In this document: positions 36,453 through 44,158 of the stretch, one piece after another
Layout: the number at the start of each line of letters is the position of its first letter
How positions within the stretch are numbered: the stretch's first letter is position 1
Assembly (NCBI GenBank): GCA_003222535.1
Contig: QHWJ01000246.1
Coordinates: 1-49,576, forward strand
DNA length: 49,576 bases
From: Acidobacteriota bacterium
Lineage (GTDB): Bacteria; Acidobacteriota; Vicinamibacteria; Vicinamibacterales; CAVVIG01
Direction: 5' to 3'
Position numbers and translations under genes: made by a program
Notes under the pieces: generated by a model
What the model was told of the DNA's origin: nothing
Seen by the model: only the letters and a program-made list of their open reading frames with translations
The model's database searches: none

Positions 36453-38215
36453 TGACCAGCACCGCCGTGACCGCGGAAGCGCTCGGTATCCCCGAGACGT
36501 TCAACGTCGCGACCCATTTCGTCGACCGCAACGTCGAGGAAGGGCGCGGCGCGCACGTCGCGATCGAATGCGGCGACGCCCGTGTCACCTACGACGAGGT
36601 GCTGCGAAGCGTGAATCGGTTCGGCAGTGCGCTGCGCGCTATCGACGTCCGGCCCGAGGAGCGCGTCCTGCTGCTTCTCCTCGACGGCCCCGATTTCGTC
36701 TACAGCTTCTTCGGCGCGATCAAGGCGGGCGCGGTGCCGATTCCGCTGAACACGTTGTGGAAGCCGGCCGACTATCAGCACGTCATTCACGATTCGCGTG
36801 CGCGTGTGTTGATCGTGAGCGCCACGCTTCTGCCCGAGATCGAGAAGATTCCCACCGGCGAGCGGCGCTCGCTTCGCCACATCTATGTGGTGGGCAGCGC
36901 CGAGTCGACCGGCACGCACACCGGGTTCGACCGGTTGCTGGCCGAGGGATCCCCCGATCTGGAAGCCGAGCCGACCAGCCGGGATGCGCCGGCCTTCTGG
37001 CTGTACTCCTCGGGCAGCACCGGCGCGCCCAAGGGCTGCGTCCACCTGCACCACGACATGGTCGTCTGCGCCGAGCTGTTCGGAAAGGGCGTGCTCGGCA
37101 TCCGCGCGTCCGACCGGTGCTTCAGCGTGGCCAAGCTGTTCTTCGCCTACGGCCTCGGCAACGGGTTGTACTTTCCGTTCGCGGTTGGCGGAACCACGGT
37201 CCTGTGGCCGGGGCCGCCGACGCCGCAGCACGTCTATGCGGTGATCGAGAAGCACCGGCCGACGTTGTTCTTCTCGGTACCGACCGGGTACGGAATGTTG
37301 CTCGCGCATCGCAGGCCTGAAGAGCCTGCGAACAATTCGCGCACACGCAGTGTCCAGCTTCCGCCTTCGCGTGAAGCTTCGGCGGACCGGCATAGCCTAG
37401 GCGACGGCGGTCCGCCGGACCCGACAGGTCCGCCTGAAGGCGGACACGACGGCGATCATAGGGCGGACCTTCAGGTCTGCGATTTCGATCTTTCCAGCGT
37501 TCGCCTCGCGGTCTCGGCGGGCGAGGCGCTTCCGCCCTCGCTGTACGAGCGTTTCAAACAGCGCTTCGGCGTGGACATCATCGACGGGATCGGTTCCACC
37601 GAAGTCCTGCACATGTTCATCTCGAACCGGCCCGACGCGATTCGTCCCGGCTCGAGCGGTCTGCTGGTCCGAGGCTATGAAGCACGCCTGCTGGACGAGA
37701 GCGGCGCCGCAACGCCGCAGGGCGAAATAGGCAACCTCTGGATCAACGGCGATTCGGTCTGCGCGGGCTACTGGAACCAGCACGAGAAGACGAAGGCCAC
37801 GATCGAAGGCCACTGGATTCGCACGGGCGACAAGTACACGCAGGATCAGGACGGCTTCTACTGGTATGCCGGCCGGTCCGACGACATGCTGAAGGTCGGT
37901 GGGTTGTGGGTCAGTCCCGTCGAAGTCGAAAACGCGCTGGTGGGACATCCGTCGGTGCTCGAATGCGGCGTCGTTGGCCGCGAGGATCACGATGGCCTCG
38001 TCAAGCCGATGGCCTTCGTCGTCCTGCGAGAGGGTGTTGGGAGCCCGGCCGAGCTGGGCCACATACTGCAGCAGTTCGTGCGCGAGCGGCTGGCCGAGTA
38101 CAAGCGGCCGCGATGGGTCGAATTCCTGCCTGAGCTGCCGAAGACCGCGACCGGAAAGATCCAGCGGTTCCGCCTGCGCGAGCTGGCCAACAAATCGAAA
38201 CCGGCGTCCGTCTAA
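36452..38215 (+). CDS. Benzoate-CoA-ligase-like AMP-forming ligase with repeat-derived insert
   Basis: 587 residues from ATG 36452, about 50-60 more than usual for the family. AMP-binding motif YSSGSTGAPKGCVHLHHDM, then SVAKLFFAYGLGNGLYFPF (typical of benzoate-CoA ligases), the acid motif DGIGSTEVLHMFIS, RTGDKY, and the catalytic Lys in ATGKIQRFRLREL. It would convert benzoate or a relative to the CoA thioester. Residues about 288-345, between LLAHRR and FDLSSVRLAVSAGEALPPSL, have no counterpart in the fold and are encoded by a cluster of palindromes of the repeat family, all in frame. Whether the enzyme stays active is untested. It converges on the TetR gene. Confidence 0.9.
   Translation: MTSTAVTAEALGIPETFNVATHFVDRNVEEGRGAHVAIECGDARVTYDEVLRSVNRFGSALRAIDVRPEERVLLLLLDGPDFVYSFFGAIKAGAVPIPLNTLWKPADYQHVIHDSRARVLIVSATLLPEIEKIPTGERRSLRHIYVVGSAESTGTHTGFDRLLAEGSPDLEAEPTSRDAPAFWLYSSGSTGAPKGCVHLHHDMVVCAELFGKGVLGIRASDRCFSVAKLFFAYGLGNGLYFPFAVGGTTVLWPGPPTPQHVYAVIEKHRPTLFFSVPTGYGMLLAHRRPEEPANNSRTRSVQLPPSREASADRHSLGDGGPPDPTGPPEGGHDGDHRADLQVCDFDLSSVRLAVSAGEALPPSLYERFKQRFGVDIIDGIGSTEVLHMFISNRPDAIRPGSSGLLVRGYEARLLDESGAATPQGEIGNLWINGDSVCAGYWNQHEKTKATIEGHWIRTGDKYTQDQDGFYWYAGRSDDMLKVGGLWVSPVEVENALVGHPSVLECGVVGREDHDGLVKPMAFVVLREGVGSPAELGHILQQFVRERLAEYKRPRWVEFLPELPKTATGKIQRFRLRELANKSKPASV
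37311..37480. repeat. Cluster of CT-nn-AG palindromes inserted in the ligase gene
   Basis: Three or four elements. 37311-37329: GCAGGCCT, GA, AGAGCCTGC. 37428-37445: arms GTCCGCCT and AGGCGGAC around GA. 37463-37480: arms GCGGACCT and AGGTCTGC around TC, with one G-T pair. Near 37364-37391 there is also an inverted CTTCCGCC / GGCGGACC region. Total about 170 bp, a multiple of three as judged by the preserved frame. Confidence 0.88.
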
Positions 38216-38237
38216 TGCCGGCGCGTCGTGATCTGCC

Positions 38238-38351
38238 GCCGCTCGGCTAAAGCCTTCGCGCTACGCTGACGTGGTACTTCGCGCTCCACGGGGCGGTACT
38301 TCGCGCTCCACTGAGGTCGTCGTAGTAGCGCGAAGGCTCTAGCCGAGCGGC
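38238..38351. repeat. Long inverted repeat between ligase and TetR genes
   Basis: Left arm 38238-38264 and right arm 38325-38351 (27 nt each) are complementary at 26 positions. The 60-nt loop contains two copies of GGTACTTCGCGCTCCAC (38273-38289 and 38295-38311). The right arm encodes the last residues and the TAG stop of TetR. Located at a convergent junction, it could terminate both transcripts. Confidence 0.93.
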
Positions 38352-39001
38352 GAGCGCTTCAACCCGGCGACGAAGAAGTCGGCGAAGAGATCGGCGATCG
38401 TCTGCGAAGTCGCTGCTCCCGCCGGATTGAACCACCGCGGGATCCAGTTCACCGCGCCGAACAGCGCGAACGCCAGCAGCTTTGAATCGCCGGCGGCGAA
38501 GACGCCGGTTGCCATCCCTTCCTCGAGCACGAGCCGAACGGCGTGGTCGAACTGGTCGCGCCGCACGATCACCGCCTCGAGGTGCGCGGGCGACAGCGCC
38601 TCGAGCTCCAGGATCAGCGCCGTGCCGTGCAGATCGTCGAGAATCGTGTGCACGAAGGCGACGATCAGCCGCCGGAGCTTCTCGTCGGCGGCGATGCCGC
38701 TGCGCTCCACTTCGTCGAGCAGCCGCATCAGCTGATCGAGCGAGTACTGGTGGCAGGCAAAGAGGATCTCCTCCTTGTTCTTGAAGTAGTAGTACAGGTT
38801 GCCTTTCTTCATGTGCAGCGCCGCCGCGATCTGTTCGACCGTGGCGCCGTGGTAGCCCAGCCGGCGGAACGCCTTCGCGGCGCTTTTGAGGATGTCGACG
38901 CGGGTCGACGCGAGCGCGTCGGCGTTTCGCGGCCGCTTCGGTCGCCGCGGGCCCTTCAAGCTCGGCGGTCGCGCCGCCGGTATTGACTCGCTGCTCGCCA
39001 C
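38339..39001 (-). CDS. TetR-family regulator, probable regulator of the box genes
   Basis: 220 residues from the GTG ending at 39001. An upstream TTG at 39037 is in frame but would start inside the operator, so I prefer the GTG. N-terminal HTH at about 35-80: RVDILKSAAKAFRRLGYHG, then ATVEQIAAALHMKKGNLYYY and FKNKEEIL. The ligand domain is FadR/AcrR-like and would probably bind an acyl- or aroyl-CoA. It diverges from boxC; a perfect inverted repeat lies between the starts. Proteobacterial box clusters use BoxR (XRE/shikimate-kinase type) instead, so a TetR here is a different solution. The last codons (SPLG) and the stop are part of a repeat arm. Confidence 0.88.
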   Translation of the reverse strand: MASSESIPAARPPSLKGPRRPKRPRNADALASTRVDILKSAAKAFRRLGYHGATVEQIAAALHMKKGNLYYYFKNKEEILFACHQYSLDQLMRLLDEVERSGIAADEKLRRLIVAFVHTILDDLHGTALILELEALSPAHLEAVIVRRDQFDHAVRLVLEEGMATGVFAAGDSKLLAFALFGAVNWIPRWFNPAGAATSQTIADLFADFFVAGLKRSPLG

Positions 39002-39012
39002 GGCTCTAAAGT
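38983..39012 (+). promoter_or_regulatory. Promoter candidate for boxC
   Basis: TTGACT (38983-38988), 18-nt spacer, TAAAGT (39007-39012). The expected start near 39018-39020 falls inside the TetR operator candidate, giving a simple repression geometry. It overlaps the first codons of the TetR gene. Confidence 0.55.
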
Positions 39013-39015
39013 AGT

Positions 39016-39031
39016 TTGAACGACCGTTCAA
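39016..39031. promoter_or_regulatory. TetR operator candidate, perfect 16-bp inverted repeat
   Basis: TTGAACG (39016-39022), AC, CGTTCAA (39025-39031). The form TTGAACGnnCGTTCAA is close to sites bound by TetR regulators of fatty-acid and aromatic-acid catabolism. It lies between the TetR and boxC starts and covers the predicted boxC transcription start; it would also control tetR itself. Confidence 0.75.
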
Positions 39032-39036
39032 TTTCA

Positions 39037-40668
39037 ATGATCACCTTCGAGACCGATCCCGATCGCTACAAACACTGGAAGCTCGCGGTGGACGGCCCGA
39101 TCGCCACGCTGTCGATGGACGTGCGCGAGGACGCCGGCCTCTCGCAGGACTACAGGCTCAAGCTCAACTCGTACGACCTCGGCGTCGACATCGAGCTCGC
39201 CGACGCCGTCGAGCGGCTGCGCTTCGAGCATCCCGACGTCCGGGCCGTGATCGTCACGTCGCTCAAGGAGCGGATCTTCTGCGCGGGCGCGAACATCATG
39301 ATGCTGCGCGGGTCGTCGCACGGCGCCAAGGTGAACTTCTGCAAGTTCACGAACGAGACGCGTCTGGCGATCGAGGATGCCAGCGCGCACTCGGGATTGA
39401 AGTTTCTCGCGGCGTTGAACGGCATCTGCGCCGGCGGCGGCTACGAGCTGGCGCTCGCGTGCGATGAGATCCTGCTCGTGGACGACGGCAACTCAGCGGT
39501 CAGCCTGCCCGAGGCGCCGCTGCTCGGGGTGCTGCCCGGCACAGGCGGCCTCACGCGCCTGGTCGACAAACGACGCGTGCGCCGCGATCGCGCCGACTTC
39601 TTCAGCACGCTCGCCGAGGGCGTGAAGGGGAAGCGCGCGGTCGAGTGGCGGCTCGTGGACGCCGTGTCTCCGACCAGCCAGTTCAAGGAGGCGGTGCAGA
39701 AACGCGCGCGCGAGCTGGCCGCTGCGTCGGATCGCCCCGCGGTCGGCCGGGGCATCACGCTGAGCCCGCTGAACCCGACCGTCACCGACTCCGCGCTCAC
39801 GTATTCCGCGGTCACGCTGGCGATCAATCGGGGCAGGCGGACGGCGGATCTCACCGTGCAGGCGCCAGGCGGGCCGCAGCCCTCCACTCCCGGCGAGATT
39901 CTCGCCGTCGGCGATCAGTTCTGGCCGTTGCGCGCGTTCCGCGAGCTGGACGACGCGCTGCTGCGGCTGCGCGTGAACGAGCCCGAGATCGGCACCGTCG
40001 TCATCCGCACGGAAGGCGATCGCGAGGCGGTGCTGGCGATCGACCGGACGCTGGTCGCGCATCAGTCGCACTGGCTCGTGGGCGAGATCATCCACCGCAT
40101 GAAGCGGACGTTGAAGCGGGTCGACCTCACCGCGCGCAGTTTTTTCGCCTTCATCGAGCCGGGCTCCGCGTTTGCGGGATCGCTCCTGGAACTGGCGCTC
40201 GCCGCCGATCGCTCGTACATGTTCCACGACGACAACGAGGAGAACGCGATTGCGGTGTCGCCGATGAACGGCGGTCCGCTGCCGATGAGCAACGGTCTCA
40301 CGCGCCTGCAGACGCGGTTCCTGTCCGACGCCGGCACGGTGGCGGAGCTGCTCGCGCACGACGGACCGTTCAACGCGGCCGACGCGGAGGAAGCCGGCCT
40401 CGTGACGTTCGCGCCCGATGAAATCGACTGGGACGACGAGGTGCGGCTGGCGGTCGAAGCGCGCGCCGCCTTCTCGCCCGACGCGATGACCGGGCTCGAG
40501 GCGAACCTGCGGTTCGCCGGGCCCGAGACGATGGAGACGAAGATCTTCGGACGGCTGACGGCCTGGCAGAACTGGATCTTCCAGCGGCCGAACGCCGTCG
40601 GCGAGAAGGGCGCGCTGAAAGTCTACGGACAGCAAGGCAGGCCGGAGTTCGACTGGAAGCGCACGTAA
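39037..40668 (+). CDS. boxC: 2,3-epoxybenzoyl-CoA dihydrolase
   Basis: 543 residues from ATG 39037, about the length of known BoxC (two fused crotonase-like halves). First half: DVRAVIVTSLKERIFCAGAN (oxyanion-hole region), ALNGICAGGGYELALACDEI and PLLGVLPGTGGLTRLVDKRR. Second half: FFAFIEPGSAFAGSLLELAL. It opens and hydrolyses the epoxide ring formed by BoxAB, giving an open-chain semialdehyde-CoA and formate. It is preceded by a TetR operator and followed by boxB. boxA (reductase) and boxD (aldehyde dehydrogenase) are not in the window. Confidence 0.93.
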   Translation: MITFETDPDRYKHWKLAVDGPIATLSMDVREDAGLSQDYRLKLNSYDLGVDIELADAVERLRFEHPDVRAVIVTSLKERIFCAGANIMMLRGSSHGAKVNFCKFTNETRLAIEDASAHSGLKFLAALNGICAGGGYELALACDEILLVDDGNSAVSLPEAPLLGVLPGTGGLTRLVDKRRVRRDRADFFSTLAEGVKGKRAVEWRLVDAVSPTSQFKEAVQKRARELAAASDRPAVGRGITLSPLNPTVTDSALTYSAVTLAINRGRRTADLTVQAPGGPQPSTPGEILAVGDQFWPLRAFRELDDALLRLRVNEPEIGTVVIRTEGDREAVLAIDRTLVAHQSHWLVGEIIHRMKRTLKRVDLTARSFFAFIEPGSAFAGSLLELALAADRSYMFHDDNEENAIAVSPMNGGPLPMSNGLTRLQTRFLSDAGTVAELLAHDGPFNAADAEEAGLVTFAPDEIDWDDEVRLAVEARAAFSPDAMTGLEANLRFAGPETMETKIFGRLTAWQNWIFQRPNAVGEKGALKVYGQQGRPEFDWKRT

Positions 40669-40823
40669 GACAACGCCAAGGACACCAAGGTTACAAAGGA
40701 CACCAAGGCCGCTACAAAAGCTCGCCTGCACGGGTGAAACCAGCGCGTTTACCGTGTTCCCTCTGTGTCCTTTCTTTCCTTTGTGTCCTTGACGGCGAGG
40801 CATTGTCTTTGACAGCGAGGCAG
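40669..40823. repeat. AAGGACACCAAGG inverted repeat block between boxC and boxB
   Basis: Left: CAAGGACACCAAGG then ACAAAGGACACCAAGG (40677-40710). Right (40764-40790): complementary TGTGTCCTTTCTTTCC and TTTGTGTCCTT. Then a direct repeat TTGACGGCGAGGCA / TTGACAGCGAGGCA (ending 40822), whose second copy offers GCGAGG as a weak ribosome site for boxB. Confidence 0.85.
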
Positions 40824-40825
40824 CC

Positions 40826-42244
40826 ATGATCTCGGCCGAGAAAATACCGAATAACGTCAACCTCTCCAGCAACAAGCGGCTGCAGCGCGCGCTCGAGCAC
40901 TGGCAGCCGAAATACATCCAGTGGTGGCGCGACATGGGGCCGCAGGGCTTCCAGGACTACCACCGGGTGTATGTCCGGACGGCGATCAGCGTCGACCCGG
41001 AAGGGTGGGCGCACTTCGAGTACGTGAAGCTGCCCGAGTACCGCTGGGGCATCTTCCTGGCCGATCCGACGCCGGATCGGCGCATCGGCTTCGGCGATTT
41101 CTTCGGCCAGCCGGTGTGGCAGGAAGTGCCGGGCGAATTCCGCAATCAGCTCCGCCGCCTGATCGTCACCCAAGGCGACACCGAGCCGGCGAGCGTCGAG
41201 CAGCAGCGGTTGCTCGGCCGGCGCTGCCCGAGCCTCTACGACCTGCGCAACCTGTTTCAGGTGAACGTCGAGGAAGGCCGCCATCTGTGGGCGATGGTGT
41301 ACCTGCTGCACTCGTACTTCGGCCGCGACGGCAGGGACGAAGCGGAGGAGCTGCTCGAGCGCCAGAGCGGCAATCGCGACAAGCCGCGCATTCTCGAAGC
41401 GTTCAACGAGCCGATCGACAACTGGCTCGACTTCTTCATGTTCACGATGTTCACCGACCGCGACGGCAAGTCGCAGTTGATGTCTCTCTCGGAGAGCTCG
41501 CTCGACCCGTTGTCGCGCACGACGCGCTTCATGCTCACAGAGGAAGCGCACCATATGTTCGTCGGCGAGACGGGCATCGCGCGGATTCTCGAGCGCACCT
41601 GTCAGTTGATGAAGCAGGCCGGATACTCCGAGGACGTTCGAAAGGTCGGCGGCATCGACATCCCGACGATTCAGAAGCATCTCAACCAGTGGTTCAGCCT
41701 GAGCCTCGATCTGCACGGCAGCGAGGTGTCGAGCAACGCGGCGTCGTACTTCGCGAACGGGCTGAAGGGCCGCGCCAAGGAAGACACCTTCGACGAGCAC
41801 ATCGTCAAGAACGCGTACTACAACATGGAGTTCTTCGAGGACGGGAAGCCGGTGACGAAGGACGTGCTGATGCGCAACGCCATGAACGAGGTGCTGCGCG
41901 ACTGGTACGTCGGCGACTGCGCCGCCGGCGTCGTCCGCTGGAACCGGATCTTCGAAGCGCACGGCATGTCGGATCGGTTGAAGCTGCCGGATCGAAAATT
42001 CCATCGCGGGATCGGGATGTATTCGGGCTTCCATTTCGATCCCGACGGCGTTCCGCTGACGGCCGGGCAGTGGGAGAAGCGGAAGTACGACTGGCTGCCG
42101 TCGGAGGCCGACAGCGAGTACCTGCTCAGCATCATGGCCGAACCCGTCTACGAGCCGGGCACGTTCGCGAACTACATCGCCCCGCCGCGCCGGGGGGTCA
42201 ATCAGCAGCCGGTCGCGTTCGAGTACGTGCGGACAGAACAGTAG
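40826..42244 (+). CDS. boxB: Benzoyl-CoA 2,3-epoxidase, oxygenase component
   Basis: 472 residues, usual for BoxB. Class-I diiron protein: ligand pairs NVEEGRHLWAMVYLL and MLTEEAHHMFVGETG (ExxH patterns), with WLDFFMFTMFTDRDGKSQL between. With its reductase BoxA it adds one oxygen atom across the ring of benzoyl-CoA. BoxC, two genes upstream in function, opens the ring. The TAG stop belongs to the first unit of the period-9 array that follows. Confidence 0.95.
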   Translation: MISAEKIPNNVNLSSNKRLQRALEHWQPKYIQWWRDMGPQGFQDYHRVYVRTAISVDPEGWAHFEYVKLPEYRWGIFLADPTPDRRIGFGDFFGQPVWQEVPGEFRNQLRRLIVTQGDTEPASVEQQRLLGRRCPSLYDLRNLFQVNVEEGRHLWAMVYLLHSYFGRDGRDEAEELLERQSGNRDKPRILEAFNEPIDNWLDFFMFTMFTDRDGKSQLMSLSESSLDPLSRTTRFMLTEEAHHMFVGETGIARILERTCQLMKQAGYSEDVRKVGGIDIPTIQKHLNQWFSLSLDLHGSEVSSNAASYFANGLKGRAKEDTFDEHIVKNAYYNMEFFEDGKPVTKDVLMRNAMNEVLRDWYVGDCAAGVVRWNRIFEAHGMSDRLKLPDRKFHRGIGMYSGFHFDPDGVPLTAGQWEKRKYDWLPSEADSEYLLSIMAEPVYEPGTFANYIAPPRRGVNQQPVAFEYVRTEQ

Positions 42245-42440
42245 GTCGGATGCGTAGGTCGGGTGGATAGGTCGGGTAGGTTGGATAGGTCGGGTAGGGT
42301 CCGGTAGGTTGGATAGGTCGGATAGGTTGGGTAGGTCGCGTAGGTTGGGTAGGTCGGGCAGGTTGGGTAGGTTGGGTAGGTTGGGCAGGTCGGGTAGGTT
42401 GGGTAGGTTGGATAGGTCAGGCAGGTCCGGTCAGGCAGGC
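42242..42440 (+). repeat. Period-9 array, unit GGTCGGGTA / GGTTGGGTA
   Basis: About 21 units with C/T variation at position 4 (GGTCGGGTA, GGTTGGGTA, GGTTGGATA). The first unit contributes the TAG stop of boxB (TAGGTCGGA at 42242). It ends about 50 bp before the metallo-hydrolase start. Confidence 0.94.
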
Positions 42441-42490
42441 CCACCCCGCCCACCTGGCCCACCAGCCGTGCGCCGCTTCATAATTCAGAC

Positions 42491-43210
42491 GTGACCCCAG
42501 TACCAAGCGGCACCCTGTCATTTACGTGGTTGGGCCACGGGACGTTTCTCTTTCGCTCGCCGGGGGGGAAACGGATCCTGGTCGATCCGTTTCTCGAGGC
42601 GAATCCGTCGTGTCCCGAGGCATTCAAGCGGAGCGTCGGCGATCTGGATCTGATCCTCGTCACGCATGCCCATGACGACCACATGGGCGATGCGATCCCC
42701 GTTGCGCGAGCCACGGGCGCGACCGTCATCAGCCAGGTCGAGATTGGCGCCTGGCTCCGCGCGAAGGGGCTGCAGCGCCTCAGCCCGATGAATCACGGCG
42801 GCACGCAAACGATCGGCGGCATCGCGATCACGATGGTACCGGCGTTTCACAGCAGCTCGACGACCGAGGACAGCCGGCGCGTCGAGCTCGGCACGGCAGC
42901 CGGGTTCGTCATCCGGTTCGAGAACGAGCTCACGATTTACTTTGCCGGCGACACCGCAGTGTTCGGCGACATGCGGTTGATTGGTGAGTTGTACAGCCCG
43001 GCGATCGCGTTCCTGCCGATCGGCGACCACTACACCATGGGCCCCACGCAGGCGGCGAAGGCGTGCGGGCTGCTCGGCGTGAAGCAGGTCGTGCCGATGC
43101 ATTACGGAACGTTCCCGGTCCTCACCGGCACGCCGGCGGCCTTGCGGGAGCTCGTCGAACCGTGCGGCGTGCAGGTGCTGGAGCTGAAACCCGGGGAAAC
43201 CGCGTCTTAA
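42491..43210 (+). CDS. Metallo-beta-lactamase-fold hydrolase (UPF0173 type)
   Basis: 239 residues, GTG start. Metal motifs: LVTHAHDDHMGDAI (HxHxDH), then PAFHSS, YFAGDTAVFGDM and PMHYGTFPVLTG. N-terminal FTWLGHGTFLF is typical of UPF0173 metal-dependent hydrolases. Substrate unknown. Its TAA stop lies at the head of a TTAACCACGAAAGCC repeat. Confidence 0.9.
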   Translation: MTPVPSGTLSFTWLGHGTFLFRSPGGKRILVDPFLEANPSCPEAFKRSVGDLDLILVTHAHDDHMGDAIPVARATGATVISQVEIGAWLRAKGLQRLSPMNHGGTQTIGGIAITMVPAFHSSSTTEDSRRVELGTAAGFVIRFENELTIYFAGDTAVFGDMRLIGELYSPAIAFLPIGDHYTMGPTQAAKACGLLGVKQVVPMHYGTFPVLTGTPAALRELVEPCGVQVLELKPGETAS

Positions 43211-43257
43211 CCACGAAAGCCACGAAAACACCAAACATGGACGGAACCACGAAAACG
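43208..43257 (+). repeat. AACCACGAAA-type short repeats
   Basis: AACCACGAAAGCCACGAAAA, then GGAACCACGAAAAC. Similar strings occur after genes in several unrelated bacterial phyla. The first copy contains the TAA stop of the hydrolase. Confidence 0.75.
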
Positions 43258-43343
43258 ATCTGCGTAGTCTTACAATGGAGACCCGGTAAACGGATGTAAA
43301 CCATTGTCAGGTGTCCGACACCTTTTCAACTGAGGACAACGAC

Positions 43344-44000
43344 ATGAACCGATCTCGACGAGGACTGCTCGGGTTACCGTTGGCGCTGGCGATGAAGCAC
43401 CCAATCGCGCAGGCAGCGCAGCAGGCGACGGGGCTCACCGAGTTGCCCGCGAACCTGCCGGTGCCGAAAGATGATGGCGGCGCTCGACATCTCAAAGGCA
43501 TGGCGATGCCCGACCTCGAGCTGCCCTCGACGGCGAACAGGCGCGTCAACCTCTCGAAGATCGGTACGCCGCGTATCGTGGTCTACGCCTATCCGATGAC
43601 CGGACAGCCGGGCAAGACACTGCCGGCCGGCTGGGACGACATCCCCGGGGCGCGCGGCTGCACGCCGGAGACCTGCGGCTTCCGCGACCATCACAAGGAC
43701 CTCGCGAAGCTGCACGCCGAGGTCTTCGGCGTGAGCACGCAGTCCACCGAGTATCAGCAGGAAATGGTGAAGCGCCTCGATGTGCCGTTCGAGGTCCTGA
43801 GCGACGAGCACTTCGCGTTGACGCACGCGCTGCGGCTGCCGACCTTCACCGTCGAGGGCATGACGCTCATGAAGCGGCTCACGGTGATCGTCACCAACGG
43901 ACGCATCGAGCACGTGTTCTATCCGGTGTTTCCACCCGACAAGCACGCGGAAGACGTGATCGCCTGGGTGAAAGCGAATCCAGCAGGGGCTGGGGGCTAG
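43344..44000 (+). CDS. Peroxiredoxin (AhpC/TSA-like) with N-terminal extension
   Basis: 218 residues from ATG 43344, with GAGGA 7 nt upstream. Thioredoxin-like core with GARGCTPETCGFRDHH: the first Cys is the likely peroxidatic residue, and the second is 4 residues on. The first 27 residues (MNRSRRGLLGLPLALAMKH) precede the family core (LTELPANLPVPKDDGGA) and look like a weak twin-arginine signal (SRRGLL), so the protein may be exported. Alternatively a later ATG (MKHPIAQAA) is used. Last residues AGAGG and the TAG stop come from the head of a GGGGACT array. Confidence 0.88.
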   Translation: MNRSRRGLLGLPLALAMKHPIAQAAQQATGLTELPANLPVPKDDGGARHLKGMAMPDLELPSTANRRVNLSKIGTPRIVVYAYPMTGQPGKTLPAGWDDIPGARGCTPETCGFRDHHKDLAKLHAEVFGVSTQSTEYQQEMVKRLDVPFEVLSDEHFALTHALRLPTFTVEGMTLMKRLTVIVTNGRIEHVFYPVFPPDKHAEDVIAWVKANPAGAGG

Positions 44001-44155
44001 AAACTGGGGACTGGGGACTGGGGACTGGGGACTGAGGACTGGGGACTGAGGACTGGGGACTGAGGACTGGGGGACTGCGGACCAGGGACTAAGGACCAGG
44101 GACGGACGAAGGACCTGGGACGGACCAGGCACCAGGCACCAGGGACCAAGGACCT
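43989..44155 (+). repeat. GGGGACT array that changes into GGACCAGGGAC units
   Basis: Starts within the last peroxiredoxin codons. 44006-44080: GGGGACTG x many, with GAGGACTG variants. 44081-44155: GGACCAGGGACTAAGGACC, then GGGACGGACGAAGGACC and CACCAGG runs. It ends 4 bp from the convergent Nramp gene stop. Confidence 0.93.
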
Positions 44156-44158
44156 CGT

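Noticed and set aside
42242-42440. Origin iterons or DnaA boxes
   Set aside because: The 9-bp unit does not match the DnaA box TTATCCACA, there is no AT-rich unwinding region, and no replication gene is near.
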